Position numbers and translations under genes: made by a program. A stretch of DNA of 64,000 nucleotides from Hymenobacter norwichensis DSM 15439 (lineage in GTDB: Bacteria; Bacteroidota; Bacteroidia; Cytophagales; Hymenobacteraceae). How positions within the stretch are numbered: position 1 is the first letter of the stretch; every line of letters begins with the position of its first letter. This document shows, piece after piece, positions 27,056 through 36,155 of this stretch. Under the pieces are notes generated by a model that saw only the letters and a list, made by a program, of their open reading frames with translations, was not told the DNA's origin and did not search any database. The DNA lies in assembly GCF_000420705.1 (NCBI RefSeq), contig NZ_ATVL01000014.1, positions 78,075 through 142,074 on the forward strand, read 5' to 3'.

Positions 27056-27110
27056 TATTATATTAACAATAGTAACAATTTTTAGAATTGTTACTATTGT
27101 TAATATAATA
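27056..27110. repeat. 55-bp palindrome with 25-bp arms
   Basis: Perfect 25-bp arms (27056-27080 and 27086-27110) flank the 5-nt spacer TTTAG. The arms contain AACAAT and TAACAATT, the same words as the palindrome upstream of parA, so both may bind one partition protein. The plan (long arms, 5-nt spacer) equals that of the palindrome at 23409 although the sequence differs. Confidence 0.55.
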
Positions 27111-27297
27111 TGAGAGCATATTTTGGCTTCATATTATCGTTACGCGCATTAAGCCGCGCTGCTAATCGATAAGGGACACAGACTGCTTCCATTAAGTAGT
27201 TGGCAGATTGTTGTTCCGTCTGGGCTGTACCCATACACTCGACCACCGTGTGCAACACGTGCAGGCGCCGTTCAGCCAGAATTTGTCGGATCGGGCC

Positions 27298-27540
27298 TTA
27301 CTCAGCCGGCAACTTTTCCGCTTCAATGTATAGCGTCCCATCGATAATATAGGGTCCTATCCACGCGCGCTTGTGGATTGGGTTAAACGTGTGCACGCCA
27401 AAAATCAAGTCGTATTGTGGCCGGTCAGAGGCCTCATGTATTGGCCCGGATAGCAGAGACAAGTAACCAGCACTGCCCAACGCCGCCGGCAGCAACAAAA
27501 AGTTTGGTAAAGAATAGAATAGCGTGAGTATAACAATCAT
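27298..27540 (-). CDS. Hypothetical small protein with N-terminal hydrophobic segment
   Basis: The 80-residue frame begins MIVILTLFYSLPNFLLLPAA, like a membrane anchor, and continues with a polar part (KRAWIGPYIIDGTLYIEAEK). It is not recognised. It is the last of three very short hydrophobic frames that follow one another on the minus strand between the par region and the GH31 gene. Confidence 0.35.
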   Translation of the reverse strand: MIVILTLFYSLPNFLLLPAALGSAGYLSLLSGPIHEASDRPQYDLIFGVHTFNPIHKRAWIGPYIIDGTLYIEAEKLPAE

Positions 27541-27565
27541 GACTGTTTACAGCTACATATACTTT

Positions 27566-27670
27566 TTATTGAGGGGTAGGTGAACAGAAGCACCAGGCAG
27601 CGAGCGTGAGCAGATTCTCCAGCAGTATAAGTAGCAGCCATAGGCTCAGATTGGCGAAGTCTATTCCCAT
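27566..27670 (-). CDS. Possible 34-residue membrane peptide
   Basis: A short frame (ATG at 27670, TAA at 27566) encodes one hydrophobic helix, LWLLLILLENLLTLAAW. There is 25 nt to the next short frame. Too short to judge by sequence alone. Confidence 0.22.
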   Translation of the reverse strand: MGIDFANLSLWLLLILLENLLTLAAWCFCSPTPQ

Positions 27671-27700
27671 TAGGAAAGCATTTGAGAGACTAGTACTGCT

Positions 27701-27823
27701 TTATAGACTGAATTTAGGTAAAGCACTAACAGCAGCCATTTGGCAACCAGCCAGCATACTGAGACGAACCCCGTAGTACAAGCCAGCGAGTAGCAGCACC
27801 ACAAGCAGCATCCACGCCAGCAT
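27701..27823 (-). CDS. Possible 40-residue membrane peptide
   Basis: A short frame (ATG at 27823, TAA at 27701) begins MLAWMLLVVLLLAGLYYGVR, a clear transmembrane helix with a positive flank. It precedes two other short hydrophobic frames on the same strand. No family is recognised. Confidence 0.25.
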   Translation of the reverse strand: MLAWMLLVVLLLAGLYYGVRLSMLAGCQMAAVSALPKFSL

Positions 27824-27922
27824 AGTGTGCACAGGGAAAACGGCGGGGCGAGAGGAAGTTGAAAACTCTCATGCTCATTAAGGGTAGGTGCCTAAATATC
27901 AGATATTGTGAACCATATAGCA

Positions 27923-30562
27923 CTACCGTTTAATCGTCAATCGTTTGCCGGTGTACACCACTTGTTTCTGGGGCGTGCCAAACGCGGCACCCAGCCCGGT
28001 GGCCTCACTGGGCCACACCAGGTTGAACACCCGCCGCGCCAATGCGCCGGGGTAAGTGCCTTGCCGCGGACCAATGGTTAGGGTCTGGCGTTTTTCGTTC
28101 CAGGCGAAATCGATGAGCGTGTGCTGGCCCTGCTCGTAGCGGTAGCTGTCGCCCTCGTCCTCGTACAAGGCAAACCGGCCATCGGCACCGGGATACACTC
28201 GGATTTCTAGTGTGTCAGCCGACTTCTGCCCAGTGTATTGCAGACGCTTGCCCAGAGGCACAATGGCGCCCGCTTTTACAAAAACCGGGGTAGTGGCCAA
28301 GGGTGCGGGGGCCACCACGGTTTGCCCGCCCGCGTGGCGCTGGCCGGTCCAGAAGTTGTACCACGCGGCTGCCTTTGGCAAATACACTGGCCACTCCGTC
28401 ACGCCTGGTTTGGTGACGGGCGCTACCAGGAAAGCTGACCCGAAGGAGTACTCGTAGGCTTGGTGCGTGGCGGTGGTGTCGGTGGCAAAATCCATCACCA
28501 ACGGGCGCATCAGCGTCGCGCCATTTTGATGCACCTGCCAGGCGGCGGAGTAGAGGTAGGGCAGCAGGCGGTAGCGCACGTCCAGCAACTGTCGGATGTT
28601 GGCTTCCACTACGGGGCCGTTTTTCCAGGGTTCGGTTTCGGTCTGGTAGCCGTGCACCCGGAAAACGGGCGTGAATGCGCCCCACTGGTACCAGCGCATC
28701 AGCAGCTCGTTGTACTGCGGGTCGGTGTATTGCCCGGCGCCGGGCCGGAAAAAGCCGCCGATATCGGTGGTCCAGTACGGCTGGCCCGTGATGGTGAAGC
28801 CCAGCCCGGCCGGAATCTGGCGCTTGAAGCTTTCCCAAGTGCCGCCAATGTCGCCCGACCAGTTGATGGTGCCGTAGCGCTGCTGCCCCAAAAAGGCCGA
28901 GCGCGTGAGGATGCACACGCGCTTGTCGGCTGTAGTGGCGCGCTGGCCCTCGTACACGGCCTGGTTGACGAAGAGGGGATATGTAAGCCGGTAAAAGTCG
29001 CCTGGACCTAGGAACAGCTTTTTGCCGTGCAGGGCGTCGTTTTCGGGCTCGGTGGCGTCCAGCCACCACGAGTCCACGCCGTAGCCAAACAGGTGCTGGT
29101 TGATGGCCGCCCAGTGCGCCGTTCGGGCCGCCGGATTGGTAAGGTCAAGCCAGGGGCTATCTGGAATGTACAAGCCATTAGCCACGTGACTTTTACCGAT
29201 GGCCGACTCCTTATTCAGATTCTCCCACACTGAGATATTGAAGCGAGCATGCTGGGAATGCAGGTTCTGCATGAGCGCGGCCGGGTCAGGGTATTTGGCC
29301 TCGTCGAACTGCATGACGCCCCAGCCGTATTTGCCCCAGTACTGCCAGTCCTGCACAATCACGTCCATCGGAATCTGGCGCCGCCGAAACTCCTGCACCG
29401 TCTCGGTCAGGTGCGTGCTGGAGGTGTACCGCTCGCGGCACTGCCAAAAGCCATAGGCCCACTGCGGCAGCAGCGGTACCTGGCCCGACAGGTTGCGGTA
29501 GGTTTGAATCACGGCCTCGGCCTGCGGGCCGTAAAACACTACGTAGTCCAGTAACTGGGCATTAGGGGAGCGGAAAGTGGTGCGGTCATCCACTTGCTTG
29601 TAGGTTACGCGCGGCGTGTTATCGGCCTTGCACACCACCTGGACGCGGTGTGGCCCCGCCGCCAGTTTCACCTTGGCACTGGCCGTGGGCGGCAGCCAGA
29701 AATTGCTGAAGTCAAGGCACGCTACGCCGTCGATGGCCACGTAGTGCCGGTTACCCATCCCACCTAGGTCGAGCATCAGCGAATATTCTCCGGCCGCGGG
29801 CAGCGTAAAGGTGCCAGTGTAGGTGGCCTGACCCTGGGCTACTTTCTGGGTGCCGGTGGCGGTGGTGGCGTCCACGGCTTGGCCAGTGGGCGCCGCGGCT
29901 ACCTGCTTTTCCAGCGCAATGGACACGTCGGCGGGGTTGAAATCAGTTAGGCCGTACTGGTGCCAGAGCAGGCCGTAGCCCTTGCTCGAGTAAATAAAAG
30001 GCAACGCAATCTGGGTGTTCACCTGCGTGAGCTGCCGGGTGATACCGCGCAGGTTGAAGTGCCCATCCTGAAACTGTCCCAGTCCCAGCAGCAGTTCGTC
30101 GGGCGCAGTCAGGAATTGCTGCTCAGCCACCACGTTGGCTGCGCCCAGTACGGGCGCGGCAGCCCGTAAGCGGGTGGTGGGCTGCTCCTGCAAAAACACG
30201 CGGCCCTTATTATCCGCGTAGCGCACGGCGCCGGTGGCCTTATCTACCAGCACCTTCACTTGCTTCGTGGCAAGCTGCACTATCGTACTCGTTTCCGTCA
30301 CCTTGAAGGCGGGTACTTTTGCCGGGCTCGTCAGCACCAGCTCGGGCAGCGGCAGCGGGGCATCCTTGGTGAACTGCACCCGAATGGCATTTTCGGTCAA
30401 GGGCCGTAACACTAGCTGCCCGTCGGTTAGGCTAATCGTGACCCGGTCGGGGGCCTGGGTGTATCGCTGCACGGAGCGCTGAGCTGAGGAGTGCGGCTGT
30501 GCGGCCGCTGCTTGGGCTAATACCGAAATGCTAACCAGCAGACAGGAAAAGAAACGGGGCAT
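27923..30562 (-). CDS. GH31 alpha-glycosidase with inserted PA14-like domain
   Basis: The 879-residue product has a signal peptide (MPRFFSCLLVSISVLAQAAA, cleavage near AQP). The GH31 nucleophile region is WWLDATEPEND and the acid/base region is NWSGDIGGTWES. Between the N-terminal galactose-mutarotase-like domain and the barrel, about residues 220-320, sits a beta-sandwich insert resembling PA14 (PAAGEYSLMLDLGGMGNRHY, AAGPHRVQVVC), as seen in Bacteroidota alpha-xylosidases. Together with GH29 and GH115 neighbours it suggests action on a decorated xyloglucan or glucuronoxylan; the exact specificity is not readable. Confidence 0.9.
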   Translation of the reverse strand: MPRFFSCLLVSISVLAQAAAAQPHSSAQRSVQRYTQAPDRVTISLTDGQLVLRPLTENAIRVQFTKDAPLPLPELVLTSPAKVPAFKVTETSTIVQLATKQVKVLVDKATGAVRYADNKGRVFLQEQPTTRLRAAAPVLGAANVVAEQQFLTAPDELLLGLGQFQDGHFNLRGITRQLTQVNTQIALPFIYSSKGYGLLWHQYGLTDFNPADVSIALEKQVAAAPTGQAVDATTATGTQKVAQGQATYTGTFTLPAAGEYSLMLDLGGMGNRHYVAIDGVACLDFSNFWLPPTASAKVKLAAGPHRVQVVCKADNTPRVTYKQVDDRTTFRSPNAQLLDYVVFYGPQAEAVIQTYRNLSGQVPLLPQWAYGFWQCRERYTSSTHLTETVQEFRRRQIPMDVIVQDWQYWGKYGWGVMQFDEAKYPDPAALMQNLHSQHARFNISVWENLNKESAIGKSHVANGLYIPDSPWLDLTNPAARTAHWAAINQHLFGYGVDSWWLDATEPENDALHGKKLFLGPGDFYRLTYPLFVNQAVYEGQRATTADKRVCILTRSAFLGQQRYGTINWSGDIGGTWESFKRQIPAGLGFTITGQPYWTTDIGGFFRPGAGQYTDPQYNELLMRWYQWGAFTPVFRVHGYQTETEPWKNGPVVEANIRQLLDVRYRLLPYLYSAAWQVHQNGATLMRPLVMDFATDTTATHQAYEYSFGSAFLVAPVTKPGVTEWPVYLPKAAAWYNFWTGQRHAGGQTVVAPAPLATTPVFVKAGAIVPLGKRLQYTGQKSADTLEIRVYPGADGRFALYEDEGDSYRYEQGQHTLIDFAWNEKRQTLTIGPRQGTYPGALARRVFNLVWPSEATGLGAAFGTPQKQVVYTGKRLTIKR

Positions 30563-30581
30563 AAAGTCAATTAAAAGATAG

Positions 30582-30654
30582 CTCCATGCAACTTAGGCTA
30601 TTCTGCATGACTTGTCCCAGGCAGGTAATGCAGAATAGCCTAAGTTGAATGGAG
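30582..30654. terminator. Very long hairpin between the GH29 and GH31 genes
   Basis: Arms of 27 bp (30582-30608 and 30628-30654) match with a single mismatch and extend inward by a few more pairs. The sequence is not T-tailed. It lies 19 nt upstream of the GH31 start and 11 nt downstream of the GH29 stop, so it could attenuate, stabilise or process a shared transcript, or be a repeat-type element. Confidence 0.5.
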
Positions 30655-30665
30655 TTTGGCAGTTT

Positions 30666-32318
30666 TTAGGCCGGCATAATCTTCAGCGCGTAAGCAATGC
30701 TATTGGGTTTTTGAGTTGGTAGCATCACAGCCAGCCCATACTTTGTATGCTCAAATTTAAGCTTATCCGGCATGCCCAAAAGCTCAACTTGCTTGATTTT
30801 ACCGGGGTAGTTCGGGCTGCCCGCAGGTAGCGACTTGAGCAGCAGCTGACCATTGGCGGGCCACCCTAGGGCAGTGGCAAACAAGGTTTTGCCCTTGGTG
30901 ACGTAGCGAATGTCCTCGGCCCCAAAAGGCTTGCCCTTGCCCTCGTTGAAGCCCTGGGCGCTGAGGGCGGCGGCGTTTTCCTGGGCCGGGCCTTCGCCGA
31001 ATATTTTCCAGGGCCGGGTGCCGTAGATGCTCTCGCCATTTACCTGCATCCAGGCGGCGATGCCTTCCACCACGGCGCGCTCTTGGTCGTCGATGCTGCC
31101 GTTGCCGCGCACAGGCACGCTCAGCAGCAAGTTGCCGTTTTTGCTCACCACGTCGATGAGGGTGTGGATGACGGTTTTGGCGCTTTTGTAGCCGTGGTTG
31201 TCATAGATGCGGCGGTCGTAGTGCCACTGGCCGATGCAGGTGCAGGTTTGCCAGGGCAGAAACTCAATCTGGTTGCTTTGGCCGCGCTCGATATCCCAGA
31301 CCAAACACTTGCGCTGCTCCGGCGTCAGGATTTTACCCAGGATAACGGCCTCGTTGCGCCCGCCGTGGCGCTGGACGCTGGTGTTGTACATATGCGCCGC
31401 GATGCGCAGGCCGGCGTCGTTCACGGGCCAAAGCGGCAGGGCCGTATCGTCGAAATACACGACGTCGGGCTCGTATTTGTCCAGCAGCTCAATAGTGCGG
31501 TTGTAGAATTTCTCGCAATACTCTTTGCTGGGCGGCGTCACGCCATTACCCCAATTCCACTGCCGGTGGATCATGCCGTTGTCCTGGCTGTTTTCGCTCA
31601 GGGGGTGGCTTTGGGCGTAGAGGGCCTGTGGGTCGTAGCCCTGCCACCACTTGCCTTTGCCGTCAGCGCTCATGATTTTGCCGTCGTAGGGTACGCCGGC
31701 GAGCGGGCCGTTTTTGTCGGCGCGCTGGCTGGTTTCCAGCCAGCTCCAGGTGTGGGCGGCGTGCACGCTCACGCCAAAGCGCAGGCCCTGCTTTTTGGTG
31801 GCCTTGGCCCAGCCGCCCACCAGGTCTTTTTTGGGACCTAGGCGGGTCGAGTTCCAAGGCTGATATTTGCTGTCGTAGAGGTCGAAGTTGTCGTGGTGGT
31901 TGGCCAAACACACGAAGTACTTGGCCCCGGCTTTCTTATACAAAGCCAGCAACTCGTCGGGATTCCACTCCTCAGCCTTCCACTCGTTTATCACGTCTTT
32001 GAAGCCGAATTTAGACGGGTGCCCGTACTTCGCAACGTGAAACTTGTACTGGTCTGAGCCCTCCTCGTACATGCCGCGGGCGTACCAGTCGCCACGCTCG
32101 GGCTGGCACTGTGGCCCCCAATGCGCCCATAGCCCAAACTTGGCGTCGCGGTACCACTCAGGCGTTTGGTACTGAGCCAGCGAGTCCCAGGTAGGCTGAA
32201 AGGGGCTGGCAGTAGGGGCCAATGGGCTCCAATTGAGGCCGGCTACTACGCCGGGCAGCCAAGCGGTGGGCGCAGCTAGAGCGAGGTTTTTGAGCAGGGT
32301 TCTTCTATTCATCATCAA
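30666..32318 (-). CDS. GH29 alpha-L-fucosidase
   Basis: The product is about 550 residues (three ATG codons in tandem, 32318, 32315 and 32312). The N-terminus NRRTLLKNLALAAPTAWLPG has a twin-arginine look, so Tat export is possible. The GH29 pattern is clear: EWYRDAKFGLWAHWGP, YFVCLANHHDNFDLYDSK, and YEPDVVYFDDTALPLW with the nucleophile Asp. These enzymes release L-fucose with retention. The context with GH31 and GH115 suggests side-chain removal from a plant cell-wall glycan. Confidence 0.9.
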   Translation of the reverse strand: MMMNRRTLLKNLALAAPTAWLPGVVAGLNWSPLAPTASPFQPTWDSLAQYQTPEWYRDAKFGLWAHWGPQCQPERGDWYARGMYEEGSDQYKFHVAKYGHPSKFGFKDVINEWKAEEWNPDELLALYKKAGAKYFVCLANHHDNFDLYDSKYQPWNSTRLGPKKDLVGGWAKATKKQGLRFGVSVHAAHTWSWLETSQRADKNGPLAGVPYDGKIMSADGKGKWWQGYDPQALYAQSHPLSENSQDNGMIHRQWNWGNGVTPPSKEYCEKFYNRTIELLDKYEPDVVYFDDTALPLWPVNDAGLRIAAHMYNTSVQRHGGRNEAVILGKILTPEQRKCLVWDIERGQSNQIEFLPWQTCTCIGQWHYDRRIYDNHGYKSAKTVIHTLIDVVSKNGNLLLSVPVRGNGSIDDQERAVVEGIAAWMQVNGESIYGTRPWKIFGEGPAQENAAALSAQGFNEGKGKPFGAEDIRYVTKGKTLFATALGWPANGQLLLKSLPAGSPNYPGKIKQVELLGMPDKLKFEHTKYGLAVMLPTQKPNSIAYALKIMPA

Positions 32319-32349
32319 ACACTAAAAAGGAATGAGAGCAAGTAACGAT

Positions 32350-32392
32350 CCGGGCAAGAGTCAGTTGGCAAGGCTGGCTGACTCTTGCCCGG
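32350..32392. terminator. Hairpin between the SusD relic and the GH29 gene
   Basis: Perfect 15-bp arms CCGGGCAAGAGTCAG (32350-32364) and complement (32378-32392) surround 13 nt that can pair further with G-U pairs. It lies 8 nt beyond the stop of the SusD relic and 32 nt before the GH29 start, a likely old terminator of the lost susD gene. Confidence 0.55.
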
Positions 32393-32399
32393 CATCATT

Positions 32400-32606
32400 C
32401 TAATAGCTTGGGTCTTGCGTTAGATTTTTGTTTAGGTCGCGCTCCGACTGCGGAATGGGCTACAACTCATTTTTACCGACCACAAAGTTTCCTCTCCTGT
32501 AGACATGCCCGTAAACTGAGTAGGGCTGGCGACCTGCTCGGCAACTGAGTTGAAATGCGCCTGCAACTGCGCGGCGCCGTAGAGTTCAGTGTCTGATGAT
32601 TAGAGG
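32400..32606 (-). pseudogene. Relic of a susD gene (C-terminus)
   Basis: The minus strand from about 32498 to the TAG at 32400 reads GNFVVGKNEL, a TAG stop at 32460-32462, then PIPQSERDLNKNLTQDPSY and a normal stop. This is the typical C-terminal tail of SusD proteins, as in the intact gene at 11.0 kb, broken by one premature stop and with most of the gene gone. A further 100 nt upstream (LYGAAQLQAHFNSVAEQVA in another frame) may be more of it, but I cannot assign it. Confidence 0.7.
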
Positions 32607-35594
32607 CTAACGTGCACGAGTCTTTTCAGGCCGCAGCCAGCGGGTTTCGGTAATGATACCGTAAGCGGGTTGCAGACCGCCCAGGTCGATGGTGATTCGG
32701 TCGAGCACGACGCCAGGATCCAGCGGATAGAGCTTGAGCGTGTGCGGGCCAGGCCGGAGCGACGCGGCCGTGACCTGCCGATGGGCGCTGTTGCTGAGTA
32801 CATTCTGCTTCCACTCCTCGGAGCGGCCTACCGTTTTGCAGTCCAGTAGCTGCATCGGCCCATCATCCACTGACACGCCGTAGCGCACACTGGCGCCTTG
32901 CGTCACCGGGTGGGTGGGCAGCGTGAAGACGTGCACGGTGGGCGCAGCCGGCGTGAACGTATAGAAGTCGTACTCGACAAAAGACGCCGCAGGCATAGCA
33001 CCGGCCGGGGCTGGTGGCGTGGCGTGCAACGGCTGGGCCTGCAACGCATTGCCGGCGCGCCCCAGGCCGGCTACCAATTCCCAACGCCGGGCGGGGTGGT
33101 CGGTTTTGCGACTGTAGTGGCTAGCCAGCAGCGAAACGTAGCCGTTAGTTTCCACAAACCCGGCATAGTTGGCCGGAAGGTTGCCGGCCGCCGCGCTGGC
33201 CCGTACGGCCACCCGAAACGTTTTACCGGCCCCGGTAAAGGTCAGAAAGCTGGTGGCGTCGTTGGTTGTGGATACTTTACGCCAATCCACGCGCACCAGT
33301 AGCCGCTCCTGTTGCTGCCCTACGGCCGTCGTAAGGGTGCCCAAGTGGCTGGAAATCGTCAGCCACTTGGGCGCCTTTACCTTCCAGCGCACTGCCTGCC
33401 GCCGACTCAGGAACACGTCTACAAAGTAGCTGGCCGGGCCCCAGGGACGAAACGTAGGTAGTTGCAACGCCGAACTCGGGCTGGTGGCCGCGGAATCCTG
33501 GAGTGTCAGACCTTCCGGTGCTACACCCCATACGCGGGTGGTGTCGAGACGTAAAGCGGGCGCCGTGGGTGCCTGGTACACAGGCAGGTTGCGCGGCTTC
33601 ATTGACATCATGCCCCGCCATTTGCCGCTAGCTAGCTGCTGGTTGTAGTATTCGGTTTCTGCCTCAATCTGCGCGTAAGCCTGCTGGGCCCAGTGGGCGT
33701 AGTCGGTGGCGCTGGCGCGGTTCTGCCGGGCGTAGAGGTAGCTCTTGTCCTGATACAGAAACTTCTGGTTCATCAAAGAGGCACACACCACTGGGTAGTA
33801 CACCAACTGGTAGAAGGCATCAGCCCGCGCCGCCGGTATCTGTGCCCGCAACTGCTTGACTTGGTTTTCCAGGGCAACATAGCGGTCCAGCCGGCGCTGG
33901 GCTTCGTCGCCGTAGGCGAAGTGGTTGTAGGCGGTGCGGTTGGTTTTGGTGGTAGGCTCGGTCTGGCTCCAGCCCATGAATTCGGGCCGGCGCTCAAAGG
34001 CCAGGTCGTAGTACTCCCACAAAATCTGGCGCAAAGCCGGGGCTTGTTCCGGCCCAAACGCCTCCTGTAGCCATTGCTGCAAGTGAGCCGGCACATAAGC
34101 GCTCTGCTGAAACGGCTGGGCCTGGTAGGCCATGTCCAGAAACAACTGGGTGTTGTATTCCAGCGGTTTGAGGTCGCCCACATTAAGCACCCACAGCCGG
34201 TCTGTTTTCAAGGCGTGAGCCTTCATCATCTCCTCCCGAATCAGGGCCGGGTGGGTGGAACTGAGCCAAAGGTAGTCGTGGGGGCGGCCCCAATAGGAGG
34301 CGTGGTAGTATACGCCGGAGCCCCCGCCGCGGGCTTGCTCCTGCGTGTTGCTCAAACGGCTGATGTAGCCGTAGTTGTCGTCGGGCCAAACCAGCGTCAC
34401 GTCGTCGGGCAGTTTCAGGCCCTGGTCGTACACGTCCAGCACTTCTTTATAGGCAGTAAACACCTGCGGCACCTGGGTCACGTTGGGGTTGACGTAGCGT
34501 TGCAACAGGTTCCGCTGGTCGGTAAGGATGCCCCCCAGCATCTGAGCGGCTTCTTTGGGGGTTTTGGCGCCTTCCATACCGCTGTCGTGCACGCCGCGCA
34601 TGCCCAGCGAGTAGATAGCCTCCATGTTGGCGGCCTGCTTCACGCGCTGTTCCCAGTAGCTGAACACGGTGGCCTTGTTGCGGAAGTAGTCGAAGGGCCC
34701 CATCGTAGCTGTTTGCCATTCGTCCACGTTGTTGCGCAGCATGGGCTCGGCGTGGGAGGTTCCCACCAGAATGGCGTAGCGGTCGGCCACCTGTGGGTTG
34801 CCGGGGTAGTGGAAAAAGGCCTTGGTGCTTGGGTGCATGGCCGGCCAGATGAGGTTGGCTTTCAGACGCAGCAGCAACTCAAACAGCCGGGCGTAGGTGT
34901 TGGGCCCGATGTCCTTAATGTCTTTATCCAGGTTCTGCGCAGCCCAGGGTTGCAGGCCCCAATCCTCATCGTTGAGGAACAGGCCGCGGTACTTGACGGT
35001 GGGCGGCGCACTCTGGTAGGTACCCGCTGTTAGGTAGAGGTTCTCCCGGCGGCCAGGCGTCACGTCGGCCCACCAGTACCAAGGCGAGACGCCTAACCGG
35101 CGCGACACCTCAAACACGCCAAACGCCGTGCCGCGTCGGTCACTGCCGGCAATAACCAGCGCTTTGCCTGGCTTACCGAATGGCTGGTCTACCACGCTGA
35201 TGTTGAACGTTTCCCATTGCCCTTTGAGCTGTTGAATACCAGCCACTTTCTGCGCAGCCAGCTGGTCAATCAGTTGTGAGCTTCCCAGCGTCCCGATGAT
35301 AACGGAATACGTAGCCAACGGCGCCGTAGCGCCGTTGGTCTGCGGCTTCAGCGCTGTGATGTTGTTGATATCATTAGCCAGCGCCTCGGTGGCAACGCGC
35401 ACCACCTCGGCATCCTGGGCGTCCACATAAAGGGCGGTAGCTGTACGCTGGTGCACCAACGGGAAGACCTGCTGACTGTAATCGGTAGCCAGCCTCACCG
35501 TTGCCGGGCCGGGCTCAAAAGATTGCGCTACGGCAGACCAACGCAAACTTCCGAGAAGCAACGCCAGCACTATATAGAATTTCCACTTTCCCAT
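32607..35594 (-). CDS. GH115 xylan alpha-glucuronidase
   Basis: The 995-residue product carries a signal peptide (MGKWKFYIVLALLLGSLRWS, then AVAQ). Residues 100 to 560 match GH115: GTAFGVFEVSRRLGVSPWYW, YRGLFLNDEDWGLQPWA, RLKANLIWPAMHPSTKAF and TLVWPDDNYGYI. The C-terminal third is the beta-sandwich typical for the family (WGVAPEGLTLQD onward). GH115 enzymes remove (4-O-methyl-)glucuronic acid from glucuronoxylan. It is flanked on both sides by SusD relics, so the transporter pair of its locus has been lost. Confidence 0.92.
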   Translation of the reverse strand: MGKWKFYIVLALLLGSLRWSAVAQSFEPGPATVRLATDYSQQVFPLVHQRTATALYVDAQDAEVVRVATEALANDINNITALKPQTNGATAPLATYSVIIGTLGSSQLIDQLAAQKVAGIQQLKGQWETFNISVVDQPFGKPGKALVIAGSDRRGTAFGVFEVSRRLGVSPWYWWADVTPGRRENLYLTAGTYQSAPPTVKYRGLFLNDEDWGLQPWAAQNLDKDIKDIGPNTYARLFELLLRLKANLIWPAMHPSTKAFFHYPGNPQVADRYAILVGTSHAEPMLRNNVDEWQTATMGPFDYFRNKATVFSYWEQRVKQAANMEAIYSLGMRGVHDSGMEGAKTPKEAAQMLGGILTDQRNLLQRYVNPNVTQVPQVFTAYKEVLDVYDQGLKLPDDVTLVWPDDNYGYISRLSNTQEQARGGGSGVYYHASYWGRPHDYLWLSSTHPALIREEMMKAHALKTDRLWVLNVGDLKPLEYNTQLFLDMAYQAQPFQQSAYVPAHLQQWLQEAFGPEQAPALRQILWEYYDLAFERRPEFMGWSQTEPTTKTNRTAYNHFAYGDEAQRRLDRYVALENQVKQLRAQIPAARADAFYQLVYYPVVCASLMNQKFLYQDKSYLYARQNRASATDYAHWAQQAYAQIEAETEYYNQQLASGKWRGMMSMKPRNLPVYQAPTAPALRLDTTRVWGVAPEGLTLQDSAATSPSSALQLPTFRPWGPASYFVDVFLSRRQAVRWKVKAPKWLTISSHLGTLTTAVGQQQERLLVRVDWRKVSTTNDATSFLTFTGAGKTFRVAVRASAAAGNLPANYAGFVETNGYVSLLASHYSRKTDHPARRWELVAGLGRAGNALQAQPLHATPPAPAGAMPAASFVEYDFYTFTPAAPTVHVFTLPTHPVTQGASVRYGVSVDDGPMQLLDCKTVGRSEEWKQNVLSNSAHRQVTAASLRPGPHTLKLYPLDPGVVLDRITIDLGGLQPAYGIITETRWLRPEKTRAR

Positions 35595-35676
35595 TGGGTA
35601 AAGTAAGCCAGGTAAGAATTAGAAAAGCTGCCAAGAAGCCACTATCCTTTCACTACAGAACAGTAGCTCATGACAG

Positions 35677-36105
35677 TTAATACACTAGATTCTGTTTCAG
35701 TGCCACTTCGCGGTTGCGCTCAATTTCAGAGGCTGGAATTGGAATGGGAAACAAGTTGTGCCGGTGCTGAAGTACCACCTGCCACCTCTTTCAGCAGGAA
35801 GGTAGCCGGGTTGGCATAGTAGGTTGGTGGGGTGGTTAAATACCGTGATAACCTTGGACTGGTAGGCCTACAGCGCGCATCGGCCGATACCGTACGACCG
35901 AACAGCACAGCCGGGTTGTTGTAGGTGAAGGTTCGCACAAAGTTGTGGTTGGCGTTACGCATGTCGGTGGTGGAGGTGCTAGCCCAAATGGTATTGCGGA
36001 AGTGGTACGTTGAGACGGCACAGCCGATGTCGCGGCCGCATACATAGTCGCCCGTCGGCCACCGGAAGGGTACCGTGCTACCAGCCACAGGCACTTCTAG
36101 TAGAC
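35677..36105 (-). pseudogene. Relic of a second susD gene, frameshifted
   Basis: The minus strand contains two SusD pieces in different frames. The upstream one includes RNTIWASTSTTDMRNANHNF and TFTYNNPAVLFG, the family's DMRNxxxNxxRxFxYNNP region. The downstream one reads HNLFPIPIPASEIERNREVA followed by LKQNLVY and TAA at 35677, the family's C-terminal tail. The shift in frame and the missing central and N-terminal parts show that it is dead. It lies just upstream of the GH115 gene on the same strand, where a susD gene would be expected. Confidence 0.75.
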
Positions 36106-36155
36106 TGCATTACAGTCAGAATGAGGGGTTTTAGTTGTTGTCTCAACAGCGTGCG

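Noticed and set aside
34074..35033. 319-codon plus-strand frame opposite GH115
   Set aside because: Antisense shadow rich in Val, Gly and His; the GH115 frame is clearly real.
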